Shown here piece after piece: positions 1 through 8,697 of a stretch of 64,000 nucleotides of DNA; positions within the stretch are counted from its first letter, which is position 1, and every line of letters starts with the position of its first letter. The notes under the pieces are model-generated. The model was not told where the DNA came from. It did no database searches and saw nothing but the letters and a program-made list of their open reading frames with translations. The translations under genes were made by a program, and so were the position numbers. The DNA lies in assembly GCF_024181225.1 (NCBI RefSeq), contig NZ_CP051198.1, forward strand, positions 2,604,001 through 2,668,000. The letters are read 5' to 3'. The stretch comes from Treponema sp. OMZ 787. GTDB lineage: Bacteria > Spirochaetota > Spirochaetia > Treponematales > Treponemataceae.

Positions 1-1
1 C

Positions 2-613
2 GCAATGAGCTGCATCAATCCCGACCGCCGAGGTCAGGATAGGGACAACTACTACTGGGTACGCGATGCCAAAAAGAACAAGCTCGTTGTAGGAACTCAA
101 GCCCGAATTCTTTATCAGGATGCCGAGGGAAGAAGGGACATAGCCTTAAAGTTTAACGAGATGGTCCGCAAGGGCGAAATCGGCCCTGTCATGATGGGAC
201 GCGACCACCACGACGTAAGCGGTACGGACTCTCCCTTTAGGGAAACCTCCAATATCAAGGACGGAAGTAACGTAATGGCAGACATGGCCGTACAGTGCTA
301 TGCCGGAAACGCAGCCCGAGGAATGAGTCTTGTAGCTCTCCACAACGGCGGCGGTGTAGGTATCGGAAAATCCATCAACGGAGGATTCGGCCTCGTGCTT
401 GACGGAAGTGAAAGAGTTGACGAGATTATCAAGTCAGCAATTATGTGGGACGTAATGGGAGGAGTCGCCCGCCGAAACTGGGCCCGCAACGAAAACTCCA
501 TCACCACCAGTATCGAATACAACAAAAACTATTCTAACGGCCACATCACTATTCCCTATGTTGCTAAAGATGAGTTCGTAAAAAAACTTGTAGAACAAAA
601 ATATAAAAAATAA
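2..613 (+). CDS. hutU: Urocanate hydratase, C-terminal part (cut by window edge)
   Basis: Urocanase converts urocanate to imidazolonepropionate in cytosolic histidine degradation, using tightly bound NAD. Only about the last 203 residues are visible, and the frame is open at the left edge. Family-typical stretches are present: SGTDSPFRETSNI, a DGSNVMADMA segment and the glycine-rich LHNGGGVGIGKSINGG block, which in this family belongs to the NAD-binding/C-terminal region. The reading frame ends normally 15-20 bases before a strong terminator. No other hut gene is visible, so the operon lies to the left of the window if there is one. The family call is secure; the full length is unknown. Confidence 0.93.
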   Translation, partial: AMSCINPDRRGQDRDNYYWVRDAKKNKLVVGTQARILYQDAEGRRDIALKFNEMVRKGEIGPVMMGRDHHDVSGTDSPFRETSNIKDGSNVMADMAVQCYAGNAARGMSLVALHNGGGVGIGKSINGGFGLVLDGSERVDEIIKSAIMWDVMGGVARRNWARNENSITTSIEYNKNYSNGHITIPYVAKDEFVKKLVEQKYKK

Positions 614-627
614 AAACATATAATACG

Positions 628-668
628 AAAAAACGCAGGACTTTTTAATAAGCCCTGCGTTTTTTTTG
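628..668. terminator. Bidirectional intrinsic terminator
   Basis: An ACGCAGG/CCTGCGT hairpin is flanked by A-tracts on the left and eight T on the right, so it works in both directions. It ends hutU on the + strand and the chemoreceptor gene arriving on the - strand. Confidence 0.9.
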
Positions 669-709
669 CCGATACAGTTTTCTGTCTATATCTGCGAATA
701 ATTAAATTC

Positions 710-2869
710 TTATACCTTGAATTTACGCATTTCTTCTGCAAGACTGTTTATACTGTCTTGATGGGTTTTGCTCATAGAATCAATTTCGTGAACGGCCTTA
801 TTTATTTCATCAGCATCAACTGCCATATTGTTTATTCCGGTTGTAATAACTTCGCTTATTTTTGATATAGTCTGCATTTCTTTCGATACAGTATTACTAC
901 TCATAAGCATTTCGCCGGAGCTTTCTTTTACGGATGATGTAACTTGAATAAAGTCAGAAATAGCTTTTAATACTTCCTCACCTCTGGATATTTGCTCCCT
1001 CATAGCCTGCATTATTAAACCTTCCTGTGTTTTTACGGCTGAAGTAAGTCTGAAATTTTCCATAAATATTTCTTGAGACTTAACTGCATCAGATGCAATC
1101 TTATCGATTTTTGCTTTAAGATTTTGCAGGACTGTTGTTATGGTTTTTCCTTGTGTACTTGACTCTTCAGAAAGTTTCCTTATTTCGTCGGCAACAACAG
1201 CAAACCCCTTTCCCGATTCTCCGGCATGAGCTGCCTCAATAGCCGCATTCATGGCAAGAAGGTTTGTCTGGCTTGCGATATGCTGAATAATCTTTCCGGC
1301 ATTTAATAAGCCTTCAGATTCTTCGCTCATTTCTGCCGTAAGTTTTGCAGAATCAACTGATGATTGTTTTACATAACCGGAGGCTTCTTCCAATTGTGTA
1401 ATTAAGTTTCCATTCTTTTCTAAAATATCGCCTACACTGCGGATATCCAATATGAGCTGCTCCATTGCCGAAGATGAAACAGTCATGCTGGCAGCCTGAT
1501 GTTCAATATGGGAATCCAGATTTGTTATATTTTCAAGGAGTGTCTCGATTGATGAACCTGTTTGATCTATACTTGAAAACTGCTTTGAAATTTTATCTTT
1601 TATTTCTTCAATGTTAGCGGTAATTTGATTTACCGAGCCTACTGTCTGAGCTATACTTCCTACAAGCTCTTCACTGAAATTCCGCATTATATCAGTATTT
1701 TCTGATGCCGTCTTAATGGAAGAACCTATCTTTGATATTGTCTTGTTAAAATAGGCTGATAGTTTTGCCGTTTCGTCTTTCCCCTTTATAGGCAGCCTGA
1801 CCGTCAAATCACCTTCACCTTCAGAAATATCTTTTAGTACATAAAGCAATTTTTTTATCGGATCAGTAATTCTAAGAACGATTATTATAAAAGCAATAAG
1901 GAATATCGACAACACAACTAAACTGATACTAAGTATCGAACTTATAACGGAATAGTATTCTGCATAAACCTCATCTTCTTGAAGCAATCCTACAATCTGC
2001 CAATCCAAACCTTCGATAACCTTAGTGTAAGTCAGCCAATATTTATCATCCATAAAGATTTTCTTATTTGCCGGATTTTTAAGTTTTGCAAAATCGGGAA
2101 TTGAAACTTTAGAAATATTTTTAAAATTAAAATCCGTATGCTTAGGATCGGCCAATATGGTTCCATCGCCTTGGATGAGCATAAAGTAGCCGGTTGTCCC
2201 CAATTTAGACTTCGAGATCATGTCGGTCAAAGTTTTAAGGGTAACTTCGATACCTGTAACGCCTAAAAAATCATTCTCTTGTGAAAAAAAGCTCTTATAA
2301 AGACCGATAACGGTATCTCCGACAGTAGATTCAAAGGCTTCTGCTATGATTATTTCCCCATTAGCGGCTGCTGCTCTTTCATACCATTTTCGTTTACGGG
2401 GATCAAAAAAGGAAGGCATTTCTCCGTCATAGCTCGTGACTGAACCGCCCCATTTTGTTCCCATATACACTTCAACATATTCCGGAAAACTCGAAAATAA
2501 GCTTCTAAAAACATCAACTATGTTTTTTTCAATTGTACTTCTGCTTACGGTTTTTAAGTTTGTCTTAGTTTCAGATAGGGCAAACGAATTTATTGAATCA
2601 TCAGCTGCCCGAACATCCTTATTCTGTGAAACAGACGATAGAACAGATTTTGCATTGTCAAAAAATATCTTAAAAGAATTGGATATATATTCCAAATCCC
2701 GAGGTACTATCCTGTCTACCCTCTTTATATTTTCACCCTTAATCTTTTTTCCGACAATATATACAGTCAAACTTGCAAAAACTAAAATAGTAAATACAAA
2801 GAACAGTATTATCTTATACCGAATCGAAAAAAGCTTCTCTTTCTTTTCTGTGCTGCTAGAGCTTATCAT
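710..2869 (-). CDS. Methyl-accepting chemotaxis protein (dCache type), copy A
   Basis: This is a 719-residue transmembrane chemoreceptor that signals to CheA/CheW. A first membrane segment lies near residues 18-40. A periplasmic dCache-like sensor domain follows (about 45-300, with the WYERAAA and [18 protein letters not shown] motifs). A second membrane segment lies near 305-332, then HAMP (about 333-386) and a long helical signalling domain. The conserved hairpin tip ([23 protein letters not shown]) sits around residue 550. There is no C-terminal CheR-tether pentapeptide; the protein ends in FKV. The start is supported by GGGAGA just upstream of the ATG. Copy B lies 55 bases upstream on the same strand, so co-transcription is likely. 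The ligand cannot be read from sequence; dCache domains often bind amino acids or other small molecules. Confidence 0.95.
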   Translation of the reverse strand: MISSSSTEKKEKLFSIRYKIILFFVFTILVFASLTVYIVGKKIKGENIKRVDRIVPRDLEYISNSFKIFFDNAKSVLSSVSQNKDVRAADDSINSFALSETKTNLKTVSRSTIEKNIVDVFRSLFSSFPEYVEVYMGTKWGGSVTSYDGEMPSFFDPRKRKWYERAAAANGEIIIAEAFESTVGDTVIGLYKSFFSQENDFLGVTGIEVTLKTLTDMISKSKLGTTGYFMLIQGDGTILADPKHTDFNFKNISKVSIPDFAKLKNPANKKIFMDDKYWLTYTKVIEGLDWQIVGLLQEDEVYAEYYSVISSILSISLVVLSIFLIAFIIIVLRITDPIKKLLYVLKDISEGEGDLTVRLPIKGKDETAKLSAYFNKTISKIGSSIKTASENTDIMRNFSEELVGSIAQTVGSVNQITANIEEIKDKISKQFSSIDQTGSSIETLLENITNLDSHIEHQAASMTVSSSAMEQLILDIRSVGDILEKNGNLITQLEEASGYVKQSSVDSAKLTAEMSEESEGLLNAGKIIQHIASQTNLLAMNAAIEAAHAGESGKGFAVVADEIRKLSEESSTQGKTITTVLQNLKAKIDKIASDAVKSQEIFMENFRLTSAVKTQEGLIMQAMREQISRGEEVLKAISDFIQVTSSVKESSGEMLMSSNTVSKEMQTISKISEVITTGINNMAVDADEINKAVHEIDSMSKTHQDSINSLAEEMRKFKV

Positions 2870-2924
2870 AATATTTCTCCCTAAATATTTTCAATATATA
2901 TTAATAACTATATAAAATCAATCT

Positions 2925-5087
2925 CTAAACCTTAAACTGTTTCATTTCTTCTGCGAGATCATTTATGCTGTCTTGATGGGTTTGACTCATAGAATCGATT
3001 TCGGTAATCGCCTTATTTATTTCATCCGCATCAACAGCCATATCATTCATTCCATGTGTAATAACTTCGCTGATTTTTGAAATGTTCTGCATTTCTTTCG
3101 ATACCGTGTTGCTGCTAATAAGCATTTCGCTTGAGCTTTCTTTAACCGAAGCCGTAACCTCGATAAAGTTTGAGATAGCTTTCAATACTTCCTCGCCCCT
3201 TGAAATTTCCTGCCTCATTGCCTGCATTATCATATTTTCTTGATCTTTTACTGCTGCGGTAAGCCTGAAATTTTCCATAAATAGTTCTTCAGATTTTACA
3301 GTCTCGGATGCAATTTTATCTATCTTCAACTTAAGATTTTGAAGAACTGTAGTTATGGTTTTACCCTGCGTGCTGGACTCTTCAGACAGCTTTCTTATTT
3401 CGTCGGCAACGACAGCAAAACCCTTTCCTGCTTCTCCGGCATGGGCAGCTTCAATAGCTGCATTCATTGCCAAGAGGTTTGTCTGGCTTGCGATATGCTG
3501 AATAATCTTTCCGGCATTTAATAAGCCCTCCGATTCCTCGCTCATTTCTGCAGTAATTCTAGAAGAGTCTACAGCCGATTGTTTGACATATCCTGAAGCT
3601 TCTTCAAGTTTAGCTATAAGCTCCTTATTTTTTTCAAGAATATCACCAACGCTCTTTATATCCATTATTAACTGTTCCATAGCCGAAGATGAAACAGCCA
3701 TACTAGCCGACTGGGCCTCTATGTGTTCATCCAACTTGGAAATATTTTGGAGAAGAATCTTTATCGATGCAGCCGTTTCATCAATACTTAAAAACTGGCT
3801 TGATACTTTTCCTTTTACACTCTCAATGTTCGAAGTTATTTGATTTATAGAGCTTGCTGTTTGAGTAATATTTCCTGCCAAATTTTGTCCGATTCTACGC
3901 ATTGCTTCAGCATTATGTGAAGCGGTTTTTATGGATGAACCTATTTTTGCAATGGTTTTATTAAAGTATTCAGACAGCTTCGAAGTTTCGTCCCTTCCTT
4001 TTACAGGAAGCCTAACAGTGAGATCCCCCTCTCCTTCCGAAATATCCTTTAAAACACTTAAAACCTTCTTTATCGGATTCGTAATTCTAAGAATAATTAT
4101 GGTCGACAGGGCTATAAAAATCAACAAAACAATAATACTTAAAGTCAAAATATATTTTATAAGAGAACGGTATTCTTCAAAAACTTCATTTTCTTCAACA
4201 AGACCTATGATTGACCATCCAAGGCCATCGATTACATGAGTTTTTGTAAGCCAGTATTTATCGTCAAAAAACACTCTTTCCATTTTATCGGAGTGAATTT
4301 TAGTAAAATCAGGAATACCTACTTCAGAAATGTTTTTAAAATTAAAATTACCATGCTTTGGATCGGCCAAAATAGTGCCGTCCCCCTGTATAAGCATAAA
4401 ATATCCGGTAGTACCCAATTTCGACTTTACAAGCATATCTGTTAGTGTATTTAGAGTAACTTCAATACTGATATTACCGATAAATTCGTTATTTTCAGAA
4501 AAAACACTCTTCGAAAGCCCTACAACCGTATCTCCAACCGTAGACAAAAAAGCATTAGTTATTATCGTTTCGCCCTTTGCCTCAGAAGCCATTTTATACC
4601 ACATACGCTTGCGGGGATCATAGCCTGCCGGCATTTCATCATCAAAACTCGTGGCATATCCGCCCCATTTGGTTCCCAGATAAACCTCTACATACTCAGG
4701 AAAATTAGACAAGGTATTTTTAAACTTTTTGACCAGTTTTTTTTCCGTTTCACTTTTAATAGTATCGGAGGCTTTTATCTTTTCTGTGGATGAAGCATAA
4801 GAATAAATAGTATCATCTGCATTTCTAACATCTTCATCTTGAGCCAAAGTACTTAAAACAGCCTTAGAACTATCAAAAAAAAGCTGAAAAGAATTCGCTA
4901 TATAGGCGAGGTCTCTAGGTACAATCCTATTAAACCTTTTAATACTGTTTCTATTAAGAGTACTGCCTATAAAAGCGATTGTTACTCCGCTAAAAACAAC
5001 CGTTATAACCACCAAAATTAAAATTATCTTCCATCGTATAGAAAATATCTTATCATTTTTATTGGATTTTAAAACCTTATCTTCCAT
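2925..5087 (-). CDS. Methyl-accepting chemotaxis protein (dCache type), copy B
   Basis: This 720-residue receptor is a close paralogue of the next gene downstream, with the same order: membrane segment (about 19-41), dCache sensor, second membrane segment (about 306-333), HAMP and signalling domain with the hairpin tip near residue 552. The signalling halves are nearly identical, while the sensor halves differ more, as expected for a duplicated receptor with drifting ligand specificity. GGAGAA precedes the ATG. A perfect 10-bp inverted repeat lies in the upstream leader at 5122-5145. It is probably the first gene of a two-receptor transcript ending at the terminator near 650. Confidence 0.95.
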   Translation of the reverse strand: MEDKVLKSNKNDKIFSIRWKIILILVVITVVFSGVTIAFIGSTLNRNSIKRFNRIVPRDLAYIANSFQLFFDSSKAVLSTLAQDEDVRNADDTIYSYASSTEKIKASDTIKSETEKKLVKKFKNTLSNFPEYVEVYLGTKWGGYATSFDDEMPAGYDPRKRMWYKMASEAKGETIITNAFLSTVGDTVVGLSKSVFSENNEFIGNISIEVTLNTLTDMLVKSKLGTTGYFMLIQGDGTILADPKHGNFNFKNISEVGIPDFTKIHSDKMERVFFDDKYWLTKTHVIDGLGWSIIGLVEENEVFEEYRSLIKYILTLSIIVLLIFIALSTIIILRITNPIKKVLSVLKDISEGEGDLTVRLPVKGRDETSKLSEYFNKTIAKIGSSIKTASHNAEAMRRIGQNLAGNITQTASSINQITSNIESVKGKVSSQFLSIDETAASIKILLQNISKLDEHIEAQSASMAVSSSAMEQLIMDIKSVGDILEKNKELIAKLEEASGYVKQSAVDSSRITAEMSEESEGLLNAGKIIQHIASQTNLLAMNAAIEAAHAGEAGKGFAVVADEIRKLSEESSTQGKTITTVLQNLKLKIDKIASETVKSEELFMENFRLTAAVKDQENMIMQAMRQEISRGEEVLKAISNFIEVTASVKESSSEMLISSNTVSKEMQNISKISEVITHGMNDMAVDADEINKAITEIDSMSQTHQDSINDLAEEMKQFKV

Positions 5088-5121
5088 AATGATTCTCCTT
5101 CAGAATATCAATCTATAATAA

Positions 5122-5145
5122 TTTATCTATATACTTATAGATAAA
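5122..5145. promoter_or_regulatory. Perfect 10-bp palindrome upstream of chemoreceptor B
   Basis: TTTATCTATA and its exact reverse complement TATAGATAAA are separated by TACT. The element lies about 35-60 bases upstream of the start codon of receptor copy B, in an AT-rich 170-base region shared with the divergent LolA-like gene. Its place fits an operator or an mRNA leader hairpin. No cognate regulator is adjacent. Confidence 0.45.
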
Positions 5146-5220
5146 ACACACCTTTCATAACAACAAAAAAGTAGGTATCATGTTACAATATACTAGGTAT
5201 ATTTTTTAAAAAGACTCTAC

Positions 5221-5249
5221 TTGACTTTATACTTTTTTTTTGCTTTACT
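5221..5249 (+). promoter_or_regulatory. Possible promoter for the LolA-like gene
   Basis: TTGACT and TTTACT are separated by 17 bases. The start codon follows the -10 by only 9 bases, so the transcript would have almost no leader. The -10 match is only four of six. Confidence 0.4.
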
Positions 5250-5258
5250 GTAAGGTAA

Positions 5259-5927
5259 ATGAAAAAAAATATAGGTATTATTTTATTTATTCTAGTAGGT
5301 TCGCTTTGTTTTTCTCAAAATATAACCACCGCCGGAGACCTTTTTTCTTCAGTTTCTGAACGGTATGCTCAAATACAGGATTATCTTGTGGATATGAATA
5401 TAACCGTCGGAACTTCGACACAGCAGGCTACTGCAATGTTTAAAAGACCGGACAAGCTGCGTTTGGACTTTAAGGCTCCTGAAGAACAATGTATAGTCTT
5501 TAACGGAAGCACTCTTTCAATTTATTTGCCTCAATATAGAACAATTTTGACTCAGGATGTAGAGCAAAGCAATGCAGGAGGCTCTTCACTGGCAACCCCG
5601 CAAGGCCTTTCACTTATGAAAAGAGGCTACACAATTCAATACGATGCAACATCTGCACCTCAACCGCTGGAAGAAGGCTCATCTGAGAATGTTATAATCT
5701 TGCTTATGAATAGAAAATCGGCGACAGAGACATTTAAAACCCTCCGGGTTATGATTTATCCTGAAGGTAAATTAATACGCCGAATTGAAGCAGTACCTGT
5801 TTCAGGCGGTAAAATTATATTCGATTTTTATAATTACAGAATAAATGCAGGAGTAGGAAGCAAAAACTTTGTTTTTGATGCCCCCTCTACAGCAAAATCC
5901 TTTAACGATTTTCTTTTTGTCGATTAA
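5259..5927 (+). CDS. LolA-like outer-membrane lipoprotein carrier protein
   Basis: This 222-residue secreted protein has a clear signal peptide (about residues 1-19, ending CFSQ) and the LolA/LolB-type fold signature: 'FKRPDKLRLDF' followed by 'QCIVFNGSTLSIYLPQYRTILTQ'. LolA carries lipoproteins across the periplasm from LolCDE to the outer membrane in proteobacteria. In spirochaetes the family is present but less studied, so the transport role is inferred. It is followed after 34 bases by the RodZ-like gene, with which it is probably co-transcribed. The AAGG upstream is only 3 bases from the ATG, an unusually short spacing. Confidence 0.72.
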   Translation: MKKNIGIILFILVGSLCFSQNITTAGDLFSSVSERYAQIQDYLVDMNITVGTSTQQATAMFKRPDKLRLDFKAPEEQCIVFNGSTLSIYLPQYRTILTQDVEQSNAGGSSLATPQGLSLMKRGYTIQYDATSAPQPLEEGSSENVIILLMNRKSATETFKTLRVMIYPEGKLIRRIEAVPVSGGKIIFDFYNYRINAGVGSKNFVFDAPSTAKSFNDFLFVD

Positions 5928-5961
5928 TTTAGTGCAGATTATTTAATATGGGAGATAAATA

Positions 5962-7080
5962 ATGAACGAAATCGGAAAATTACTCACCGAAACAAGAATA
6001 AAAAAAGATCTTGAACTTGATCAGGTTGCAAGAGAAACAAATATAGCCAAAAGATATTTGGAAGCCCTGGAAAATGACGATTACAGTGTTTTCCCTGCCG
6101 AGCCTTATGTTGTAGGCTTTTTAAGAAACTATTGCGAATATCTGGATCTTGATCCGGACGAAATAGCCAATCTTTATAAGCAGATTAAAATACAGGAAAC
6201 CTCTTTACCGCCGGATGCCCTATTGGAAAGACGGGGCTTTGCCTTATCAAAGCCTCTTATAATAGGATTTGGAGTCATCGCTGCCGTTGCCGTAATAATT
6301 GTTGCCGTATTTTTTGCATTTAAAAGTATTATACCGGCCATACAGCAAAAACGGACTGAGGCAAACGTCAAAACCGAAATAAAAGAAGCCCGTGAAGCAA
6401 AGATACATGAAATAAACAAGGAAAAATATGAGCAAAGAATATTTGAAGGCGATACTTTAAAACTAAACATAAAAGAGAAAGAATTCACTCTCGAAGTTGA
6501 AAAAATCAGTCCTAAATTAAGCCTAAAAACAGCTCTTGGAAGTCAAATAATAAGCCTTGGACAAACCGTGAAAATAGATCTCGACAATGATTTAACTCCC
6601 GATATAGAAATTACTTTAGAAGATATAGATAAAAACAATGCGGATTCAGGAGCCCTGGTATCCATAGTTAGCGGAACCGGTATTGCACAGGGCTCACATT
6701 CTGCAGAAACAGATGTAGTTGTTTCCGAAGAAGATTCTCAAGCCTCGGCAGCCTACAAGGTTTTATTTGAAAGCGGTTCTGCCTATCCTGTAACATTGAA
6801 TGCAACATTTAGGGGTTACTGTCTTTTTAGACATGAAGCAGACAGGGCAAACCGGGAAGAAAGATATTATCAAAAAGCGGAACAGCTTACCGTTCAGGCC
6901 AACAACGGCTTAAGAATTTGGGCATCAAACGGAAATGCCGTAAAACTTCAAGTAGTTGCAGGCGGTAAAACAGTCGATTTGGAAGTCAGCCGTCCGGGAG
7001 AAGTTATCGTAAAAGACTTAAAATGGATACGCGATGATGAAACCAAACGCTTTAAATTCATTGTTGTAGATGTCGATTAA
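5962..7080 (+). CDS. RodZ-like helix-turn-helix membrane protein (DUF4115)
   Basis: The 372-residue protein starts with a Cro-type HTH_25 domain (about residues 5-70, 'TRIKKDLELDQVARETNIAKRYLEALE'). One membrane helix follows at about 92-116, then a charged linker and a C-terminal periplasmic beta domain of the DUF4115 type (about 275-370). This is the architecture of RodZ, which links MreB filaments to the cell-wall machinery. GGAG lies before the ATG. It sits five bases upstream of rimO, so the two are likely co-transcribed. Whether it acts in cell shape here, as opposed to regulation, is inference from architecture. Confidence 0.8.
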   Translation: MNEIGKLLTETRIKKDLELDQVARETNIAKRYLEALENDDYSVFPAEPYVVGFLRNYCEYLDLDPDEIANLYKQIKIQETSLPPDALLERRGFALSKPLIIGFGVIAAVAVIIVAVFFAFKSIIPAIQQKRTEANVKTEIKEAREAKIHEINKEKYEQRIFEGDTLKLNIKEKEFTLEVEKISPKLSLKTALGSQIISLGQTVKIDLDNDLTPDIEITLEDIDKNNADSGALVSIVSGTGIAQGSHSAETDVVVSEEDSQASAAYKVLFESGSAYPVTLNATFRGYCLFRHEADRANREERYYQKAEQLTVQANNGLRIWASNGNAVKLQVVAGGKTVDLEVSRPGEVIVKDLKWIRDDETKRFKFIVVDVD

Positions 7081-7085
7081 CATAA

Positions 7086-8549
7086 ATGCTTCAAAATAAA
7101 TTTTTTATAGACTTGCACGGCTGTGCAAAAAACCAGGTAGATGCAGAGCTTATAATAGGGATAATGGAAAATTTGTCATGGAAAAACACATCCAATCCCG
7201 GCGAAGCGGATTTGATAATAGTCAATTCATGCGGATTTATAAATTCTGCAAAAGAAGAATCTATAAATGCAGTTCTGCAGGCCAAGGCCGCCCACCCAAA
7301 GGCCAAAATTCTATTGGCAGGATGCTTGGCAGAGCGCTATGCCGAAGTTCTTAAAAACGATTTGCCTGAAGCAGACGGTATTTTTGGAAACGGAAACCTT
7401 TCTCTTTTACCTCAGCTAATAGAAACCATGTTTCCTCAAAAGCCGTCAAACGGAAAAAATATAGACCGAATCCTTCTTGCCCCTCAAGTAGGTGTCTGCG
7501 GAGGAGAAAGGCCTACAATCCTTAACTTTCCGCGGTCGGCCTACATAAAAATAACCGAAGGCTGTGATAATTTTTGCAGTTTTTGTGCAATCCCGCTTAT
7601 AAGAGGCCGCTTAAGAAGCCGATCGGTAAAAGATATCTGTGATGAAATAAAATCTTTTTTAAAAAAAGGATTTTATGAGTTCAACCTGATAGGGCAAGAC
7701 TTGGCAGCCTATCAAACAGGAAAAGATGACTTAAAAGAAGCGGAGCAAAATAAAGAAAAAAGTTCCGGTCTAGCCCTTCTTTTAAAAAGTATTTCGGAAA
7801 TAAGCGGAAACTTTAAAATCAGATTACTTTACATTCATCCTGATCACTTTCCTCTGGATATTTTGCCAATAATGACGGCAGATAAAAGATTTTTGCCCTA
7901 CTTCGATATTCCCTTTCAATCGGGTGCAAAAAAAATCATAAAAGCAATGAACCGAAAAGGCTCAGCAGACTTTTACCTTCATATTGTAAAGAATATAAGG
8001 GAAGCTTTTAAAAAAGCAAATAGTCCTTATGGTGAGCCGCAAATACGAACAACATTTTTGGTAGGTTTTCCCGGCGAAACGGATGAAGACTTCAATGAAA
8101 CTATTAACTTTTTAAAAGAGTTAAAACCTCTTTGGTCGGGAGGCTTTACATATTCACGGGAGGAGGATACCCCTTCATACTCCTTTAAGGGAAGAGTTCC
8201 GAAAAAAACAGCGGAGCTCCGCCTTGCCGAAATACAAAAAACTCAAACTTCAATCACCGAAAAAAAACTTGATTCCTTCATGGGAAGAGAGACCGAGGTC
8301 TTGGTAGAAGAGCTTATTCCTACGGATCAATTCATTACAGAAAATGAAGAAGGAGAGCTTGAAGAGGATAAAACATTCTTAGCTCTTGGGCGGGCCTGGT
8401 TTCAAGCCCCGGAAGTTGACGGAGCTGTTGTTTTAAGTTTTAACTCCGGCACAAAAGACTCGGACGGAAATCCTATAGCCCCCGGCTCCATTGTAAAAGC
8501 AAAAATTTTAGCCAGAAACGGTTTTGATTTGGAAGCCCTAGCCCTTTAA
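7086..8549 (+). CDS. rimO: Ribosomal protein S12 methylthiotransferase RimO
   Basis: RimO is a radical-SAM enzyme that adds a methylthio group to an aspartate of ribosomal protein S12. The N-terminal UPF0004 domain has its three cluster cysteines in 'DLHGCAKNQVDAE', 'NSCGFIN' and 'LAGCLAER'. The radical-SAM motif is 'EGCDNFCSFCAIP' (CxxxCxxC). A TRAM-type C-terminal region follows. The opening motif favours RimO over MiaB or MtaB. At 487 residues it is somewhat longer than the usual 430-450, with extra charged sequence near residues 220-230 and 415-430. Its two Fe-S clusters would depend on the Suf system encoded near 46-49 kb. Confidence 0.93.
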   Translation: MLQNKFFIDLHGCAKNQVDAELIIGIMENLSWKNTSNPGEADLIIVNSCGFINSAKEESINAVLQAKAAHPKAKILLAGCLAERYAEVLKNDLPEADGIFGNGNLSLLPQLIETMFPQKPSNGKNIDRILLAPQVGVCGGERPTILNFPRSAYIKITEGCDNFCSFCAIPLIRGRLRSRSVKDICDEIKSFLKKGFYEFNLIGQDLAAYQTGKDDLKEAEQNKEKSSGLALLLKSISEISGNFKIRLLYIHPDHFPLDILPIMTADKRFLPYFDIPFQSGAKKIIKAMNRKGSADFYLHIVKNIREAFKKANSPYGEPQIRTTFLVGFPGETDEDFNETINFLKELKPLWSGGFTYSREEDTPSYSFKGRVPKKTAELRLAEIQKTQTSITEKKLDSFMGRETEVLVEELIPTDQFITENEEGELEEDKTFLALGRAWFQAPEVDGAVVLSFNSGTKDSDGNPIAPGSIVKAKILARNGFDLEALAL

Positions 8550-8649
8550 AACTTCTTTATAAAACCTGTCATAATTTATAAAGCCTTATAAAAATATGCC
8601 GATATTGTAATGAGGTATAATTAATTCCGTCTTAGAATATTATAGAGGG

Positions 8650-8679
8650 TTTACTAATCCTTAATAAATATGATAAAAT
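8650..8679 (+). promoter_or_regulatory. Probable promoter
   Basis: TTTACT and TAAAAT are separated by 18 bases, upstream of the repeat-containing membrane protein at 8698. Confidence 0.45.
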
Positions 8680-8697
8680 AGGTATTGGAGATTTGAA

